Shown one piece after another: positions 8,411-17,548 of a DNA stretch of 64,000 nt (its first letter is position 1; the number at the start of each line of letters is the position of its first letter). Made by a program: the position numbers and the translations under genes. The notes under the pieces are model-generated. The model had not been told where the DNA came from and ran no database searches. It saw only the letters and a list, made by a program, of their open reading frames with translations. The DNA is from Streptomyces sp. Edi4. Its GTDB lineage: Bacteria > Actinomycetota > Actinomycetes > Streptomycetales > Streptomycetaceae. The stretch lies in the NCBI RefSeq assembly GCF_040253615.1, contig NZ_JBEJGY010000004.1, positions 6,634,001 through 6,698,000 of the forward strand, in the 5' to 3' direction.

Positions 8411-9594
8411 CGGGCACCCGCCACGGGCAGCGGCAGCGTGATCGCGACGGCGGTGCCCTGGCCGGGCGCCGACTCCACACTCAGCGTGCCGCCGAGCGAC
8501 CGGGCGCGCGAGCGCATCGCGGGAAGACCGAAGCCGCCGCTGCCCAGGGGCCGCCCGTCCGCCGGGTCGAAGCCGCGGCCGTCGTCGACCACGTCGAGGG
8601 CGACGGAGGTGTCCATGAAGCTCAGCGTGATCTCGGCCCGGTCCGCTCCCGCGTGCCGCACCGTGTTGGCGAGCGCCGACTGCGCGACGCGCAGCAGGGC
8701 CACCTCGTACGGCGTCGGAAGCTCGACGGGGGTGCCGCTCACGCCGAACTGCACCGCCACGTCTCCCGTCCCCGCGCACAGCCGCTCCAGGGCGCAGGGG
8801 AGCGAGCCGCGTTCCAGGTCGGGCGGGGTGAGGGCCTTCACGAAGCGGCGGGCCTCGGCCAGGTTGTCCTGCGCCGCGCGGCGCGCCTGCTCGACGTGGT
8901 CGCGGGCCGGGGCGCCGGCCGGCAGCGCGCGTTCGGCGGCGCGCAGCAGCAGCTGGATGGAGGACAGGCCCTGGGCGAGGGTGTCGTGGATCTCGCGGGC
9001 CAGGCGCTCGCGCTCGGCCAGGGTGCCCGCGGTGCGCTCGGCCTCCGCGAGCTCGGCCCGCGTCGCCACCAGCTCGTCGATCAGTTCACGGCGCCGCTCG
9101 CTCTCCCGGTACAGCGCGTCATAGCCGAGCACGGTCGCCACCGCGACCGCCGCGCCGAGCAGCGGCCCTATGAAGGCGCCCGGCGTGACCCCCTGCCCGT
9201 GCAGTACGAAACTCGCGATGGCCGCGCCCGCCGTGACCAGCACGGCCGGCAGCGCCCAGCGCGGCGCCAGCAGGTGCAGCAGCAGGAAGTAGAGCGGGAA
9301 GGCGACCCACAGCGCGTCGGCGGTGACGACGAGCAGCGCGAGCCAGACCGCGCCGAGCGCCCCGAGCCACCACGCCGCGCCAGAACCGCGTGGGCGCACC
9401 GACGGCAGCGCGACACCGGCCGCGTACACCGCCGCCATGAGGACGGCCACCGCCCCCACCGCCGCCGCGTGCGGTGCGCCGTCGCTCACCGAGCGCGCCA
9501 CAGCGAGCGCGAGGAGACCGCCGAGCAGTGTGTGCAGACACAGGCGCAGCAGGGGGGCGACGGGGGTGTGGGGGCGTACGGGAGCGGAATACAT
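8407..9594 (-). CDS. NarL-type sensor histidine kinase
   Basis: A 395-residue membrane kinase. About five or six hydrophobic segments fill residues 15-155 without a clear large extracellular sensor, so the input may be membrane-embedded. A short coiled coil (165-195) leads to the HisKA_3 dimerisation domain with His203 in REIHDTLAQGL. The HATPase_c domain follows (VAQSALANTVRHA, VVDDGRGFDP, GFGLPAMRSRA). ATG 9594 begins MYSAPVRP; the longer frame upstream has no support. The start faces the FtsX-type ABC permease 134 bases away, suggesting a sensor-exporter module for an envelope-active compound. Confidence 0.95.
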   Translation of the reverse strand: MYSAPVRPHTPVAPLLRLCLHTLLGGLLALAVARSVSDGAPHAAAVGAVAVLMAAVYAAGVALPSVRPRGSGAAWWLGALGAVWLALLVVTADALWVAFPLYFLLLHLLAPRWALPAVLVTAGAAIASFVLHGQGVTPGAFIGPLLGAAVAVATVLGYDALYRESERRRELIDELVATRAELAEAERTAGTLAERERLAREIHDTLAQGLSSIQLLLRAAERALPAGAPARDHVEQARRAAQDNLAEARRFVKALTPPDLERGSLPCALERLCAGTGDVAVQFGVSGTPVELPTPYEVALLRVAQSALANTVRHAGADRAEITLSFMDTSVALDVVDDGRGFDPADGRPLGSGGFGLPAMRSRARSLGGTLSVESAPGQGTAVAITLPLPVAGAR

Positions 9595-9727
9595 AGCCCG
9601 TCCAGCGTACGGGCCGGGCCCGCGCTCGCGGTCAACCGAAAGTTTGATGTGCCGCTCCGCCTTTCGACGCCGACGGGCCTGCCGGGGCGCGATGTGGCGG
9701 CGGTCCTGGGACGCCAGGGTTGGTTCC

Positions 9728-10771
9728 ATGTTCGTCGCATGGAGAGATCTCCGGTTCGCCAAGGGCCGGTTCGCGTTGATGGGTACGGTCGTGGTGCTCA
9801 TCACCCTGTTGGTGGGGCTGCTGTCCGGGCTGACCGCGGGCCTGGCACGGGACAACACATCGGCCGTCGGCGCGCTGCCCGCCGACCGGCTCGCCTTCGC
9901 CGCGCCGCCGTCGGGACAGTCGGCGTCCTTCACCAACTCCGTTGTACCGAGCGCAACTTGGCGCGCCTGGCGGCAGGCGCCGGGGGTGCGCGATGCCGAG
10001 CCGCTGGCCATCTCCACGCTGAACGCGAAGGCGGGCGAGCGCACCGCGGCGGTCTCCTGCTTCGCCGTACCGCCGAGATCGCCTCTCGCGCCCTTCGAGG
10101 TGCGCGCCGGATCGGTGGTCCTGTCCCGGGGCGCGGCCGTTGAGCTGGCCGCGAAGGCGGGCGACCGGCTGACACTGGGGGGCCGGACGCTGAGCGTGGC
10201 GGCGGTCACGGGTGAGGACTCCTACAGCCACACCCCGGTCGTGTGGACCGCCCTCGCGCCCGACGCCCCCGCGACCGTCGTCGCGCTCACCCTCAAGGAC
10301 GGCGCGGATCTCGCCGCCACCGACAAGGCGCTCGGCACCACGACCCTGACCCTGGCGGGGGCGCTCTCGGCGCTCCCCTCCTACCAGGCGGAGAACGGCT
10401 CGCTCCAGCTGATGCGCGGTTTTCTCTTCGTCATCTCCGCGCTGGTCGTCGGCGCGTTCTTCACCATCTGGACGATCCAGCGCAGCGGCGACATCGCCGT
10501 CCTGAAGGCGCTCGGCGCCTCGACGCCCTACCTCCTCAAGGACGCGCTGGGCCAGGCGGTCGTGATGCTGACGGCCGGCACGCTCATCGGCACCGGTCTC
10601 GCCGCGCTGGCCGGGTCGCTCGTCGGCGCCTCCGTGCCCTTCGTCCTCGATTCCGCCACCACGCTCGGCCCCGCCGCCGTCCTGATCGTCCTCGGCGTGC
10701 TCGGCGCCGCCCTGTCCATCCGGCGCATCACCGCCGTCGACCCGCTGACCGCGCTCGGGAGTGCCCGATGA
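9728..10771 (+). CDS. FtsX/MacB-type ABC transporter permease
   Basis: A 347-residue permease of the MacB/LolC (FtsX domain) type. One N-terminal membrane helix (LMGTVVVLITLLVGLLSGL) is followed by a large extracytoplasmic MacB-PCD-like region (about 40-210). Three helices in the C-terminal FtsX domain follow, with GDIAVLKALGASTPYLLKDALG as the coupling region. Such transporters drive mechanotransmission or efflux rather than import. ATG 9728 was chosen because it begins exactly at the membrane anchor. The stop overlaps the ATPase start (ATGA), so both are one operon. Confidence 0.93.
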   Translation: MFVAWRDLRFAKGRFALMGTVVVLITLLVGLLSGLTAGLARDNTSAVGALPADRLAFAAPPSGQSASFTNSVVPSATWRAWRQAPGVRDAEPLAISTLNAKAGERTAAVSCFAVPPRSPLAPFEVRAGSVVLSRGAAVELAAKAGDRLTLGGRTLSVAAVTGEDSYSHTPVVWTALAPDAPATVVALTLKDGADLAATDKALGTTTLTLAGALSALPSYQAENGSLQLMRGFLFVISALVVGAFFTIWTIQRSGDIAVLKALGASTPYLLKDALGQAVVMLTAGTLIGTGLAALAGSLVGASVPFVLDSATTLGPAAVLIVLGVLGAALSIRRITAVDPLTALGSAR

Positions 10772-11472
10772 ACCCGTCCACGAATCCGCCCCTCCTGCTG
10801 GACGGCGTCACCCTGACCTACCCGGACGGCGAGGGCCGCCTCACCGCGCTCGACGGCGTGAGCCTTTCCGTCGCCGCCGGTACGGTCACGGCCTGCGCGG
10901 GCCCCTCGGGCTCCGGCAAGTCCAGCCTGCTCGCCGTCGCGGCGACCCTGGTCGCGCCGGAGGTCGGACGGGTGGTGGTGGCCGGGACCGACACCGGCGC
11001 GCTCAGCCCCGCCGCGAAGGCCGCGCTGCGCCGCGACCGCGTCGGCATCGTCTTCCAGCAGCCCAACCTGCTGCCCGCGCTCACCGCCCTCGAACAGCTT
11101 CAGGTGATGGCCCACCTCGCGGGCCACGGGCCCCGCCGGACCCGCGAGCGCGCCCTGGAGGCGCTGGCCGCCGTGGGGCTCGACGGGCAGGCCCACCGCC
11201 GCCCCCATCAGCTCTCCGGCGGCCAGCGTCAGCGGATCAACATCGCCCGGGCCCTCATGAACGACCCCGCCGTCCTCCTGGTCGACGAGCCCACCAGCGC
11301 GCTCGACCACGAGCGGGGCGCCGCGGTCCTCGACCTCCTGCTCACCCTCACCCGCGAGCGTGGCACGGCCACCGTCCTCGTCACCCACGACCGCGCCCAT
11401 CTGGACCGGATGGACGCCGTGGTGACCATGACGGACGGACGCCTGAGCGCACCCCGGGCGCACGCGCGCTGA
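10768..11472 (+). CDS. ABC transporter ATP-binding protein (MacB/LolD type)
   Basis: A 234-residue single ATPase domain: Walker A GPSGSGKSSLL, Q-loop VFQQPNLLPALTALEQL, signature LSGGQRQRINIARAL, Walker B VLLVDEPTSALD and H-loop VTHD. The spacing and the LPALTALEQ phrase are typical of the LolD/MacB class that partners FtsX-type permeases. It is coupled to the permease by a 4-base overlap. Only one permease gene is present, so a homodimeric permease complex is likely. The next gene (IclR regulator) is convergent. Confidence 0.95.
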   Translation: MNPSTNPPLLLDGVTLTYPDGEGRLTALDGVSLSVAAGTVTACAGPSGSGKSSLLAVAATLVAPEVGRVVVAGTDTGALSPAAKAALRRDRVGIVFQQPNLLPALTALEQLQVMAHLAGHGPRRTRERALEALAAVGLDGQAHRRPHQLSGGQRQRINIARALMNDPAVLLVDEPTSALDHERGAAVLDLLLTLTRERGTATVLVTHDRAHLDRMDAVVTMTDGRLSAPRAHAR

Positions 11473-11523
11473 GCGCCGCCGGCGCGGCCGGGGGCGGGGC
11501 CACTGGCGCGGCCAGGGGCGGGC

Positions 11524-12327
11524 TCAGGAACTAGCGCTCGTGTTCGCGAGCGCCGTCGACAGTTCGTCGGCGATGCCCTGGAGGATCGGGACGATCCGGT
11601 CGGTGGCCGCCTCGGTGACCCGGCCGGCCGGGCCCGAGATCGAAATGGCCGCGGGCGTGGGGGAGTTGGGCACTGACACCGCCAAGCAGCGGACTCCTAT
11701 CTCCTGCTCGTTGTCGTCGACCGCGTACCCGGCGCGCCGCACCTGTTCCAGGGCGTCGAGGAAGCCCTCCGCCGTGGTGATCGTCTTCTCCGTCGCGGCC
11801 GGCATGCCGGTGCGGGCGAGTAGCGCGCGCACCTCATCCGGCGCGGTGTACGCGAGCAGCGCCTTGCCCACGCCCGTGGAGTGCGGCAGGACCCGGCGGC
11901 CGACCTCGGTGAACATCCGCATGGAGTGCTTTGAGGGCACCTGCGCCACGTACACGATCTCGTCGCCGTCGAGCAGCGCCATGTTCGCGGTCTCGCCGGT
12001 CTCCTCGACCAGACGCGTCAGATACGGCCGGGCCCAGGTGCCGAGCAGCCGGGACGCCGACTCGCCGAGCCGGATGAGCCGCGGGCCGAGCGCGTAGCGC
12101 CGGTTGGCCTGCTGGCGGACGTAGCCGCAGGCCACGAGCGTACGCATCAGGCGGTGGATGGTCGGAAGGGGCAGGCCGCTGCTCGCGGAGAGCTCGCTGA
12201 GGCCGACCTCGCCCCCCGCGTCGGCCATCCGCTCGAGGAGGTCGAAGGCGCGCTCGAGGGACTGGACTCCTCCGCTGGCGGCGGAGGTTTTGGAGGCGTC
12301 GGTGGTGCTGGCGCTTGACGTCGGCAC
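11524..12327 (-). CDS. allR: IclR-family regulator of allantoin genes (AllR-like)
   Basis: A 267-residue IclR regulator. The winged helix lies at about 22-80 (VQSLERAFDLLERM, GLPLPTIHRLMRTLVACGYV) and the effector domain follows (ALLDGDEIVYVAQVPS, LPHSTGVGKALLAY, SVPNSPTPAAISISGPAGRV). Effector domains of the AllR branch bind glyoxylate and related small acids. Position next to divergent allantoinase and allantoicase genes identifies it as the counterpart of S. coelicolor AllR. GTG 12327 follows AAAGGAA. A dyad, TTCC-N7-GGAA at 12488-12502, lies upstream and suggests autoregulation. The gene symbol is by position and family, not by measured identity. Confidence 0.88.
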   Translation of the reverse strand: MPTSSASTTDASKTSAASGGVQSLERAFDLLERMADAGGEVGLSELSASSGLPLPTIHRLMRTLVACGYVRQQANRRYALGPRLIRLGESASRLLGTWARPYLTRLVEETGETANMALLDGDEIVYVAQVPSKHSMRMFTEVGRRVLPHSTGVGKALLAYTAPDEVRALLARTGMPAATEKTITTAEGFLDALEQVRRAGYAVDDNEQEIGVRCLAVSVPNSPTPAAISISGPAGRVTEAATDRIVPILQGIADELSTALANTSASS

Positions 12328-12487
12328 GGCGCGTTCCTTTCGGTACTGGCAGGCGAGGGAGCAGCCTATCGGGCGGTTGTCCGCCCCACCCTGGACAGGG
12401 CAGGTGTCCTTGCCGGTCAGAGCGGGTTTGTCCGTTCGTCGGCGACACCGCGTGGCGGTACCTCCATTCTGCCTGGCGAAATCAGCA

Positions 12488-12502
12488 TTCCATTCTGTGG
12501 AA
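12488..12502. promoter_or_regulatory. Candidate AllR operator (regulator side)
   Basis: TTCCATTCTGTGGAA is an inverted repeat with 5-base arms and 5-base spacer. It has the same 15-base TTCC-N7-GGAA frame as the element between -35 and -10 of the malate synthase promoter. It lies about 160 bases upstream of the IclR gene start, in the 336-base divergent region 12328-12663, which holds no gene. Confidence 0.55.
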
Positions 12503-12580
12503 ACCTCCAAGATGGCCGTCCGTGTCGGCCGTCACGCGCCGGCGACCCTTGACGGCTTCCTCGGCCGGCGCGCAAACTCC

Positions 12581-12611
12581 TTCAACAGATCGTTGAATTC
12601 CGGTCCCGGAA
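12581..12611 (+). promoter_or_regulatory. Candidate AllR operators upstream of allantoinase
   Basis: A perfect dyad TTCAAC-AGATC-GTTGAA (12581-12597) is immediately followed by TTCC-GGTCCC-GGAA (12598-12611). The same pair in the same order sits in the malate synthase promoter. The second dyad has a 6-base spacer here and 7 there. No convincing -10 is seen after it. Binding by the IclR protein is inferred. Confidence 0.6.
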
Positions 12612-12663
12612 AAGTTCCCATCGGTAGGCCGGCAAGTCCGGGAAGTCTGGAAGTGAGGCTCGG

Positions 12664-14001
12664 GTGTCCGACGTCAACCTGGTACTGCGCTCGACGCGCG
12701 TCATCACCCCCGATGGGACGCGCCCTGCGGCGGTCGCCGTCGCCGACGGGAAGATCGCGGCCGTACTGCCGTACGAGGCCGAGGTACCGGCGGGGGCGCG
12801 CATCGAGGACTTCGGGGACGACGTGCTGCTGCCCGGCATCGTCGACACCCATGTGCATGTGAACGACCCCGGCCGCACCGAGTGGGAGGGCTTTTGGACC
12901 GCCACCCGCGCGGCCGCCGCCGGCGGCATCACCACCCTCGTCGACATGCCGCTCAACTCGCTGCCCCCGACCACCACGGTCGAGAACCTGCGGATCAAGC
13001 AGGAGGTCGCGGCGAGCAAGGCGCACATCGACACCGGGTTCTGGGGCGGCGCGCTGCCCGACAACGTCAAGGACCTCGCGCCGCTGCACGAGGCCGGCGT
13101 CTTCGGCTTCAAGGCGTTCCTCTCGCCCTCGGGCGTCGAGGAGTTCCCCGAGCTCGACCAGGCGCAGCTGGAGCGCTCGCTCGCGGAGATCGCCGGGTTC
13201 GACGGGCTGATGATCATCCACGCCGAGGACCCGCACGAGCTCGACGCGGCCCCGCACCTGACCGGCCCCAAGTACGCCGACTACCTCGCCACCCGGCCCA
13301 AGGTCTCCGAGAACGCCGCGATCGAGGGTCTGATCGCCGCCGCCAAGCGGATCGGCGGCCGTGTCCACGTGCTGCACCTGTCCTCCGCCGACGCGCTGCC
13401 CCTGATCGCCGCCGCCAAGCGCGACGGCGTACGCCTCACCGTCGAGACCTGCCCGCACTACCTCACGCTCACCGCCGAGGAAGTCCCGGACGGGGCGAGC
13501 GAGTTCAAGTGCTGCCCGCCGATCCGCGAGGACGCCAACCGGGACCTGCTGTGGGCGGCCCTCGCCGACGGCACCATCGACTGCGTCGTCACCGACCACT
13601 CGCCCTCCACCGTCGCCCTCAAGACCGACGACTTCGCCACGGCCTGGGGCGGCATCTCGGGCCTCCAGCTCAGCCTGTCCGCGACCTGGACCGAGGCCCG
13701 CAAGCGCGGCCACACCCTTGAGGACGTCGTCCGCTGGATGTCGACCGCGACCGCGAACCTGGTCGGGCTTACCCAGAAGGGCGCCATCGAGGCCGGCCGC
13801 GACGCCGACTTCGCCGTGCTCGACCCCGACGCGACCTTCACCGTGGACCCGGCCGAACTCCAGCACCGCAACCGCGTCACCGCCTACGCGGGCAAGACGC
13901 TGCACGGTGTCGTCAAGTCGACGTGGCTGCGCGGCGAGCGCATCCAGCACGACGGCGTCATCGCCGAGCCCACCGGCCGCCTGCTCGAAAGGAACAACTG
14001 A
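12664..14001 (+). CDS. allB: Allantoinase
   Basis: A 445-residue cyclic amidohydrolase hydrolysing allantoin to allantoate. The metal site motifs are visible: [17 protein letters not shown] near residue 60, the lysine-containing [17 protein letters not shown] that supplies the bridging carbamylated Lys, [20 protein letters not shown] and VTDHSPST with the catalytic Asp. Length is normal. The GTG start at 12664 follows GGAAGTGAGG. The next gene, allantoicase, begins 4 bases after the stop, so the two form an operon reading away from the IclR regulator. Confidence 0.96.
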   Translation: MSDVNLVLRSTRVITPDGTRPAAVAVADGKIAAVLPYEAEVPAGARIEDFGDDVLLPGIVDTHVHVNDPGRTEWEGFWTATRAAAAGGITTLVDMPLNSLPPTTTVENLRIKQEVAASKAHIDTGFWGGALPDNVKDLAPLHEAGVFGFKAFLSPSGVEEFPELDQAQLERSLAEIAGFDGLMIIHAEDPHELDAAPHLTGPKYADYLATRPKVSENAAIEGLIAAAKRIGGRVHVLHLSSADALPLIAAAKRDGVRLTVETCPHYLTLTAEEVPDGASEFKCCPPIREDANRDLLWAALADGTIDCVVTDHSPSTVALKTDDFATAWGGISGLQLSLSATWTEARKRGHTLEDVVRWMSTATANLVGLTQKGAIEAGRDADFAVLDPDATFTVDPAELQHRNRVTAYAGKTLHGVVKSTWLRGERIQHDGVIAEPTGRLLERNN

Positions 14002-14005
14002 CACC

Positions 14006-15121
14006 GTGAGCACCCTGCCCTCCTTCACCGGTGACGCCAGCCCCTTCGGCGGCGGCGACCCGTACGCGGACTACCGCAGTGCCGACTTCGCCTTCACCCA
14101 GTACGCCGACCTCGCCGACCGGCGCCTGGGCGCCGGGGTGATCGCCGCGAACGACGAGTTCTTCGCCGAGCGCGAGAACCTGCTCAAGCCAGAGGCGGCC
14201 GAGTTCGACCCCGAGCACTTCGGGCACAAGGGCAAGATCATGGACGGCTGGGAGACCCGGCGCCGTCGGGGCGCGGGCGCCGACCAGCCGCACCCCACCG
14301 ACGAGGACCACGACTGGGCGCTCATACGCCTGGGCGCACCCGGCGTGATACGCGGCATCGTCGTCGACACCGCGCACTTCCGGGGCAACTACCCCCAGGC
14401 CGTCTCGGTCGAGGCCGCTTCGGTGGCGGGCTCCCCCTCGCCCGAGGAACTGCTCGCACCGGACGTGAAGTGGACAACTCTCGTACCCCGTACGGCTGTT
14501 GGCGGGCACGCGGCCAACGGCTTCGCGGTCGACGTCGAGCAGCGCTTCACGCATCTGCGGCTCAACCAGCACCCCGACGGGGGCGTCGCCCGCCTTCGCG
14601 TGTACGGCGAGGTCGCGCCCGACCCGCGCTGGCTCGGCGTGCTCGGCACGTTCGACCTCGCGGCGCTGGAGAACGGCGGCCAGGTCGAGGACGCGTCCGA
14701 CCGGTTCTACTCGCCCGCCACCAACACCATCCAGCCGGGCCGCTCGCGCAAGATGGACGACGGCTGGGAGACCCGGCGCCGCCGCGACAAGGGCAACGAC
14801 TGGATCCGCTACCGGCTGGCGGCGCAGTCCGAGATCCGCGCGGTCGAGATCGACACGGCGTATCTCAAGGGCAACTCGGCGGGGTGGGCGGCGCTTTCCG
14901 TGCGCGACGGGGAGGCGGGGGAGTGGGTGGAGGTGCTGCCGCGTACGCGTTTGCAGCCCGACACCAACCACCGTTTCGTCCTGGACGCGCCGGCCGTCGG
15001 CACGCACGTGCGGATCGACATCTTCCCCGACGGGGGTATCTCCCGGCTCCGTCTCTTCGGCTCGCTGACGGACGAGGGCACGTCCCGCCTGACGGCGCGC
15101 CACCAGGAACTGGGCGCCTGA
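14006..15121 (+). CDS. alc: Allantoicase
   Basis: A 371-residue allantoicase splitting allantoate into ureidoglycolate and urea. It has the expected two tandem jelly-roll allantoicase repeats, each with the signature DGWETRRRR (near residues 85 and 250) and a following RLRVYGEV / RLRLFGSL end. The urea would go to urease and the ureidoglycolate to glyoxylate, the substrate of the nearby malate synthase; no ureidoglycolate lyase gene is seen in this window. GTG start 14006, four bases after allantoinase. A 17-bp terminator hairpin follows at 15182. Confidence 0.96.
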   Translation: MSTLPSFTGDASPFGGGDPYADYRSADFAFTQYADLADRRLGAGVIAANDEFFAERENLLKPEAAEFDPEHFGHKGKIMDGWETRRRRGAGADQPHPTDEDHDWALIRLGAPGVIRGIVVDTAHFRGNYPQAVSVEAASVAGSPSPEELLAPDVKWTTLVPRTAVGGHAANGFAVDVEQRFTHLRLNQHPDGGVARLRVYGEVAPDPRWLGVLGTFDLAALENGGQVEDASDRFYSPATNTIQPGRSRKMDDGWETRRRRDKGNDWIRYRLAAQSEIRAVEIDTAYLKGNSAGWAALSVRDGEAGEWVEVLPRTRLQPDTNHRFVLDAPAVGTHVRIDIFPDGGISRLRLFGSLTDEGTSRLTARHQELGA

Positions 15122-15181
15122 CCCCACCGGGCCGGCTGCGACCCGGGCCCCCTGAACAGGGCGGCACGACACCCGCCCGCC

Positions 15182-15233
15182 GGCGCGAGACACCCCGGCC
15201 CGACAGCACCGGGGTGTCTCGCGCCGTTGTTTT
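15182..15233 (+). terminator. Strong intrinsic terminator of the allantoin operon
   Basis: Perfect 17-bp stem (15182-15198 with 15209-15225, beginning GGCGCGAGACACCCCGG), 10-base loop, then GTTGTTTT. It sits 60 bases after the allantoicase stop. Confidence 0.9.
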
Positions 15234-15286
15234 CCCCACCCCGCCCCTTCCCGAGACCCGCCGGGGGTTGGGGGGGTAAGCCTTAC

Positions 15287-15475
15287 TCCGGGGGCTGCGC
15301 CCCTCGGGCCCCGCTTGGGGGCTGCGCCCCTCGGGCCCCGCTTGGGGGCTGCGCCCCTCGGGCCCCGCTTGGGGGCTGCGCCCCTCGGGCCCCGCTTGGG
15401 GGCTGCGCCCCCGGGCCCCCTTGGGGGCTGCGCCCCCGGGCCCGCTTGGGGGCTGCGCCCCCCCCGGGCCCCGCT
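15287..15475. repeat. GC-rich tandem array, about seven units
   Basis: Units built on GGGGGCTGCGCCCC followed by TCGGGCCCCGCTT are spaced by 27, 27, 27, 27, 25 and 25 bases. Each unit contains the short self-complementary core GGGGCTGCGCCCC. The array abuts the truncated EamA gene directly. With 15122-15181 and 15234-15286, which hold nothing recognisable, it fills the 354 bases between allantoicase and that gene. Confidence 0.85.
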
Positions 15476-15972
15476 CGGTCGTCGGCGTGGTCCTGCTCAC
15501 CCAGGGCGGCGGCTTCATCACGCCGTCGGCGGGCGACCTCCTGATGCTGCTCGCCGCGCTGGCCCGTACCGCGCACGTCCTGCTCATGGCCCGCGTCAAG
15601 TCCGTCCGGGGCGCCGACGCGCTGTCGTTGACCACCGTCCAACTCGGCGGCGCCGCCGCGGTGTTCGCGGTGCTCGCCGCCGCTCCGGGCGCGGGGCCCG
15701 CGCCCGGAGCGGTGGCCTCGGGGTTCGGGCCGCGCGAGTGGGGCGGTCCGCTCTTCCTGTCCGTGTTCTGCACACTGTTCGCGTTCTTCACGCAGATGTG
15801 GGCGGTCCGGCGCACCTCACCCTCCCGCGTCAGCCTCCTGCTCGGCACCGAACCGCTCTGGGCCGCGGCCGCCGGCATCGCGCTCGGCGGTGAACGCCTG
15901 GGCGCCGCAGGCGTGTTGGGCGCCGTCCTGGTCCTGGCGGGTACCACCTGGGGACGCCGGGCGGTGGCCTGA
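15421..15972 (+). pseudogene. 5'-truncated EamA/DMT-family transporter
   Basis: From about 15476 the frame encodes ~165 residues that look like the C-terminal half of an EamA (drug/metabolite) transporter: VVGVVLLTQGGGF, GDLLMLLAALARTAHVLLMARV, an LFLSVFCTLFAFFTQMWAVRR helix, then SRVSLLLGTEPLWAAAAGI and GERLGAAGVLGAVLVLAGT. EamA proteins are usually about 300 residues with ten helices; the first half is missing. Upstream the frame simply translates the GC-rich tandem array (MGAAPPGPLGGCAPP). No ribosome binding site or plausible start exists within the family-like part. The abrupt join suggests deletion or repeat-mediated rearrangement. Called pseudogene; expression of a half-size transporter is unlikely but not excluded. 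Confidence 0.8.
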
Positions 15973-16179
15973 CTAGCCGCCTGCGGTCCGCCGCGAGGCG
16001 AGGAGCACCGCCGCGCCCGCCACCGCGAGCACGATGCTCGCGAAGACCTCATGGCCCGCCGGCACACCGACGCGGTACACCAACGCCCACGGTTGGAACC
16101 ATCCGGTCCACTCGTGCAGCAGAGCGCCGACGCCCTGAAGCAGCAGCAGCCACCCGGCGACCTCCAGGAATTTCCTCAT
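15973..16179 (-). CDS. Small two-helix membrane protein
   Basis: A 68-residue protein with two predicted membrane helices: FLEVAGWLLLLQGVGALLH and VFASIVLAVAGAAVLLAS. Between them lies an aromatic loop (EWTGWFQPWALVYRVGVP). The ATG at 16179 begins MRKFLEV. I do not recognise the family. Its TAG stop directly abuts the stop of the EamA remnant (convergent), and it is divergent from the kinase gene at 16325. Confidence 0.65.
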   Translation of the reverse strand: MRKFLEVAGWLLLLQGVGALLHEWTGWFQPWALVYRVGVPAGHEVFASIVLAVAGAAVLLASRRTAGG

Positions 16180-16324
16180 GCCCCGACCCTGCGCCGACCG
16201 GGCCCGGCGCCGCGTCGGCCGTCGGAACACCACCGCGCGTCCAAAGTCTTCGCCGTCGCGACTTTGGTAGCGAGCCGCGCCGCTCACGTGCCGCCCGGCC
16301 CGTGGGCTGCGTAACTTTGTCGAC

Positions 16325-17548
16325 ATGACACGTGCTGGACCGGAGTTCCGCTGGCTGCTGCCCTCGGCGGTGGCCGACCCCGAGCTGCCCGGCGACCGGG
16401 CCCGGCCCCGGCGCACCGTACGCGACTGGGCCGTGGACCTCTGCGCCTTCCTCGCCGCCGCCCTGATCGGCATGCTCACCGCCGACGCCCTGGACAAGAC
16501 GCCCGGCTACTCCGACACGCTGCTGCTTCTCGACCAGCTGGTGGGCGCCGCGGCCTGTTGCGCGGTGTGGCTGCGGCGCCGGCGTCCGGTCGCGCTCGCC
16601 GTGGCGCTCGCCGCGGTGTCACTGGTCGCTCCGGTCTCCTCCGGGGCCTTCCTGGTCGCCCTGTTCAGTCTCGCCGTGCACCGGCCGTTCAAGCCCGTCG
16701 TGCTCGTGGTGGGCGCCGGGGCCGTCCTCAGTTCGGTGTTCCAGCCCGTTCTGCGACCCGACCCGACCACGGGCTGGCTCACCAACGCCGTCGTGGGCAC
16801 CGTGCTGATCCTGCTGGTCACCGGCTGGGGCATGCTCGTACGCTCCCGCCGCCAGCTCGTCGTCGCGCTGCGTGAGCGGGCCGCACGCGCCGAGGCCGAG
16901 GCGGCGCTGCGGGCCGAGAACGCGCAGCGCCTGGCCCGCGAGGCCATCGCCCGCGAGATGCACGACGTGCTCGCCCACCGCCTCACCCTGCTCTCCGTGC
17001 ACGCCGGCGCCCTGGAGTTCCGTCCCGGCGCGCCGCCCGCCGAGGTCGCACGGGCCGCCGGCGTCATCCGGGACAGCGCGCACGAGGCGTTGCAGGACCT
17101 GCGCCAGATCATCGGGGTGCTGCGCAGCCCGGGCGAGGGCGCCGATGACCGGCCCCAGCCCACCCTGGCCACCCTCGACGCGCTCGTCGCCGAATCACGC
17201 GAGGCCGGCATGAAGGTCGTCCTGGACAGCCGAGTGGCGGACGCCTCCGGCGTGCCCGCCGCCACCGGACGCAACGCCTACCGCATCGCGCAGGAGGCCC
17301 TGACCAACGCCCGCAAGCACGCGCCCGGCGCCGAGGTCACCGTCACGGTCACCGGCCACCCCGGTCAGGGGCTGACCGTCGAGGTACGCAACCCCGCGCC
17401 GCCGGGGCCCGTCCCCCAGGTGCCCGGATCCGGACAGGGGCTCATCGGTCTCACCGAACGCGCCACCCTGGCCGGCGGGCGCCTGCGCCACGGGCCAGGC
17501 CCCGACGGCTCCTTCACGGTCGCGGCCTGGCTACCGTGGCCCTCATGA
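16325..17548 (+). CDS. NarL-type sensor histidine kinase
   Basis: A 407-residue kinase. Residues 35-175 hold about five or six membrane helices with almost no extracellular loop, as in the common actinobacterial DUF7134/HisKA_3 group. A coiled coil (175-205) leads to His213 in REMHDVLAHRLTLL. The ATPase domain follows (IAQEALTNARKHAPGA, GQGLIGLTERATLAGG). The stop overlaps the response regulator start (ATGA). A P450 gene follows the regulator after 31 bases, so kinase, regulator and P450 may share a transcript. The signal is unknown. Confidence 0.95.
   Translation: MTRAGPEFRWLLPSAVADPELPGDRARPRRTVRDWAVDLCAFLAAALIGMLTADALDKTPGYSDTLLLLDQLVGAAACCAVWLRRRRPVALAVALAAVSLVAPVSSGAFLVALFSLAVHRPFKPVVLVVGAGAVLSSVFQPVLRPDPTTGWLTNAVVGTVLILLVTGWGMLVRSRRQLVVALRERAARAEAEAALRAENAQRLAREAIAREMHDVLAHRLTLLSVHAGALEFRPGAPPAEVARAAGVIRDSAHEALQDLRQIIGVLRSPGEGADDRPQPTLATLDALVAESREAGMKVVLDSRVADASGVPAATGRNAYRIAQEALTNARKHAPGAEVTVTVTGHPGQGLTVEVRNPAPPGPVPQVPGSGQGLIGLTERATLAGGRLRHGPGPDGSFTVAAWLPWPS

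Noticed and set aside
15287-15475. Tandem array considered as CRISPR
   Set aside because: Units are directly adjacent with no unique spacers, and there are no cas genes.
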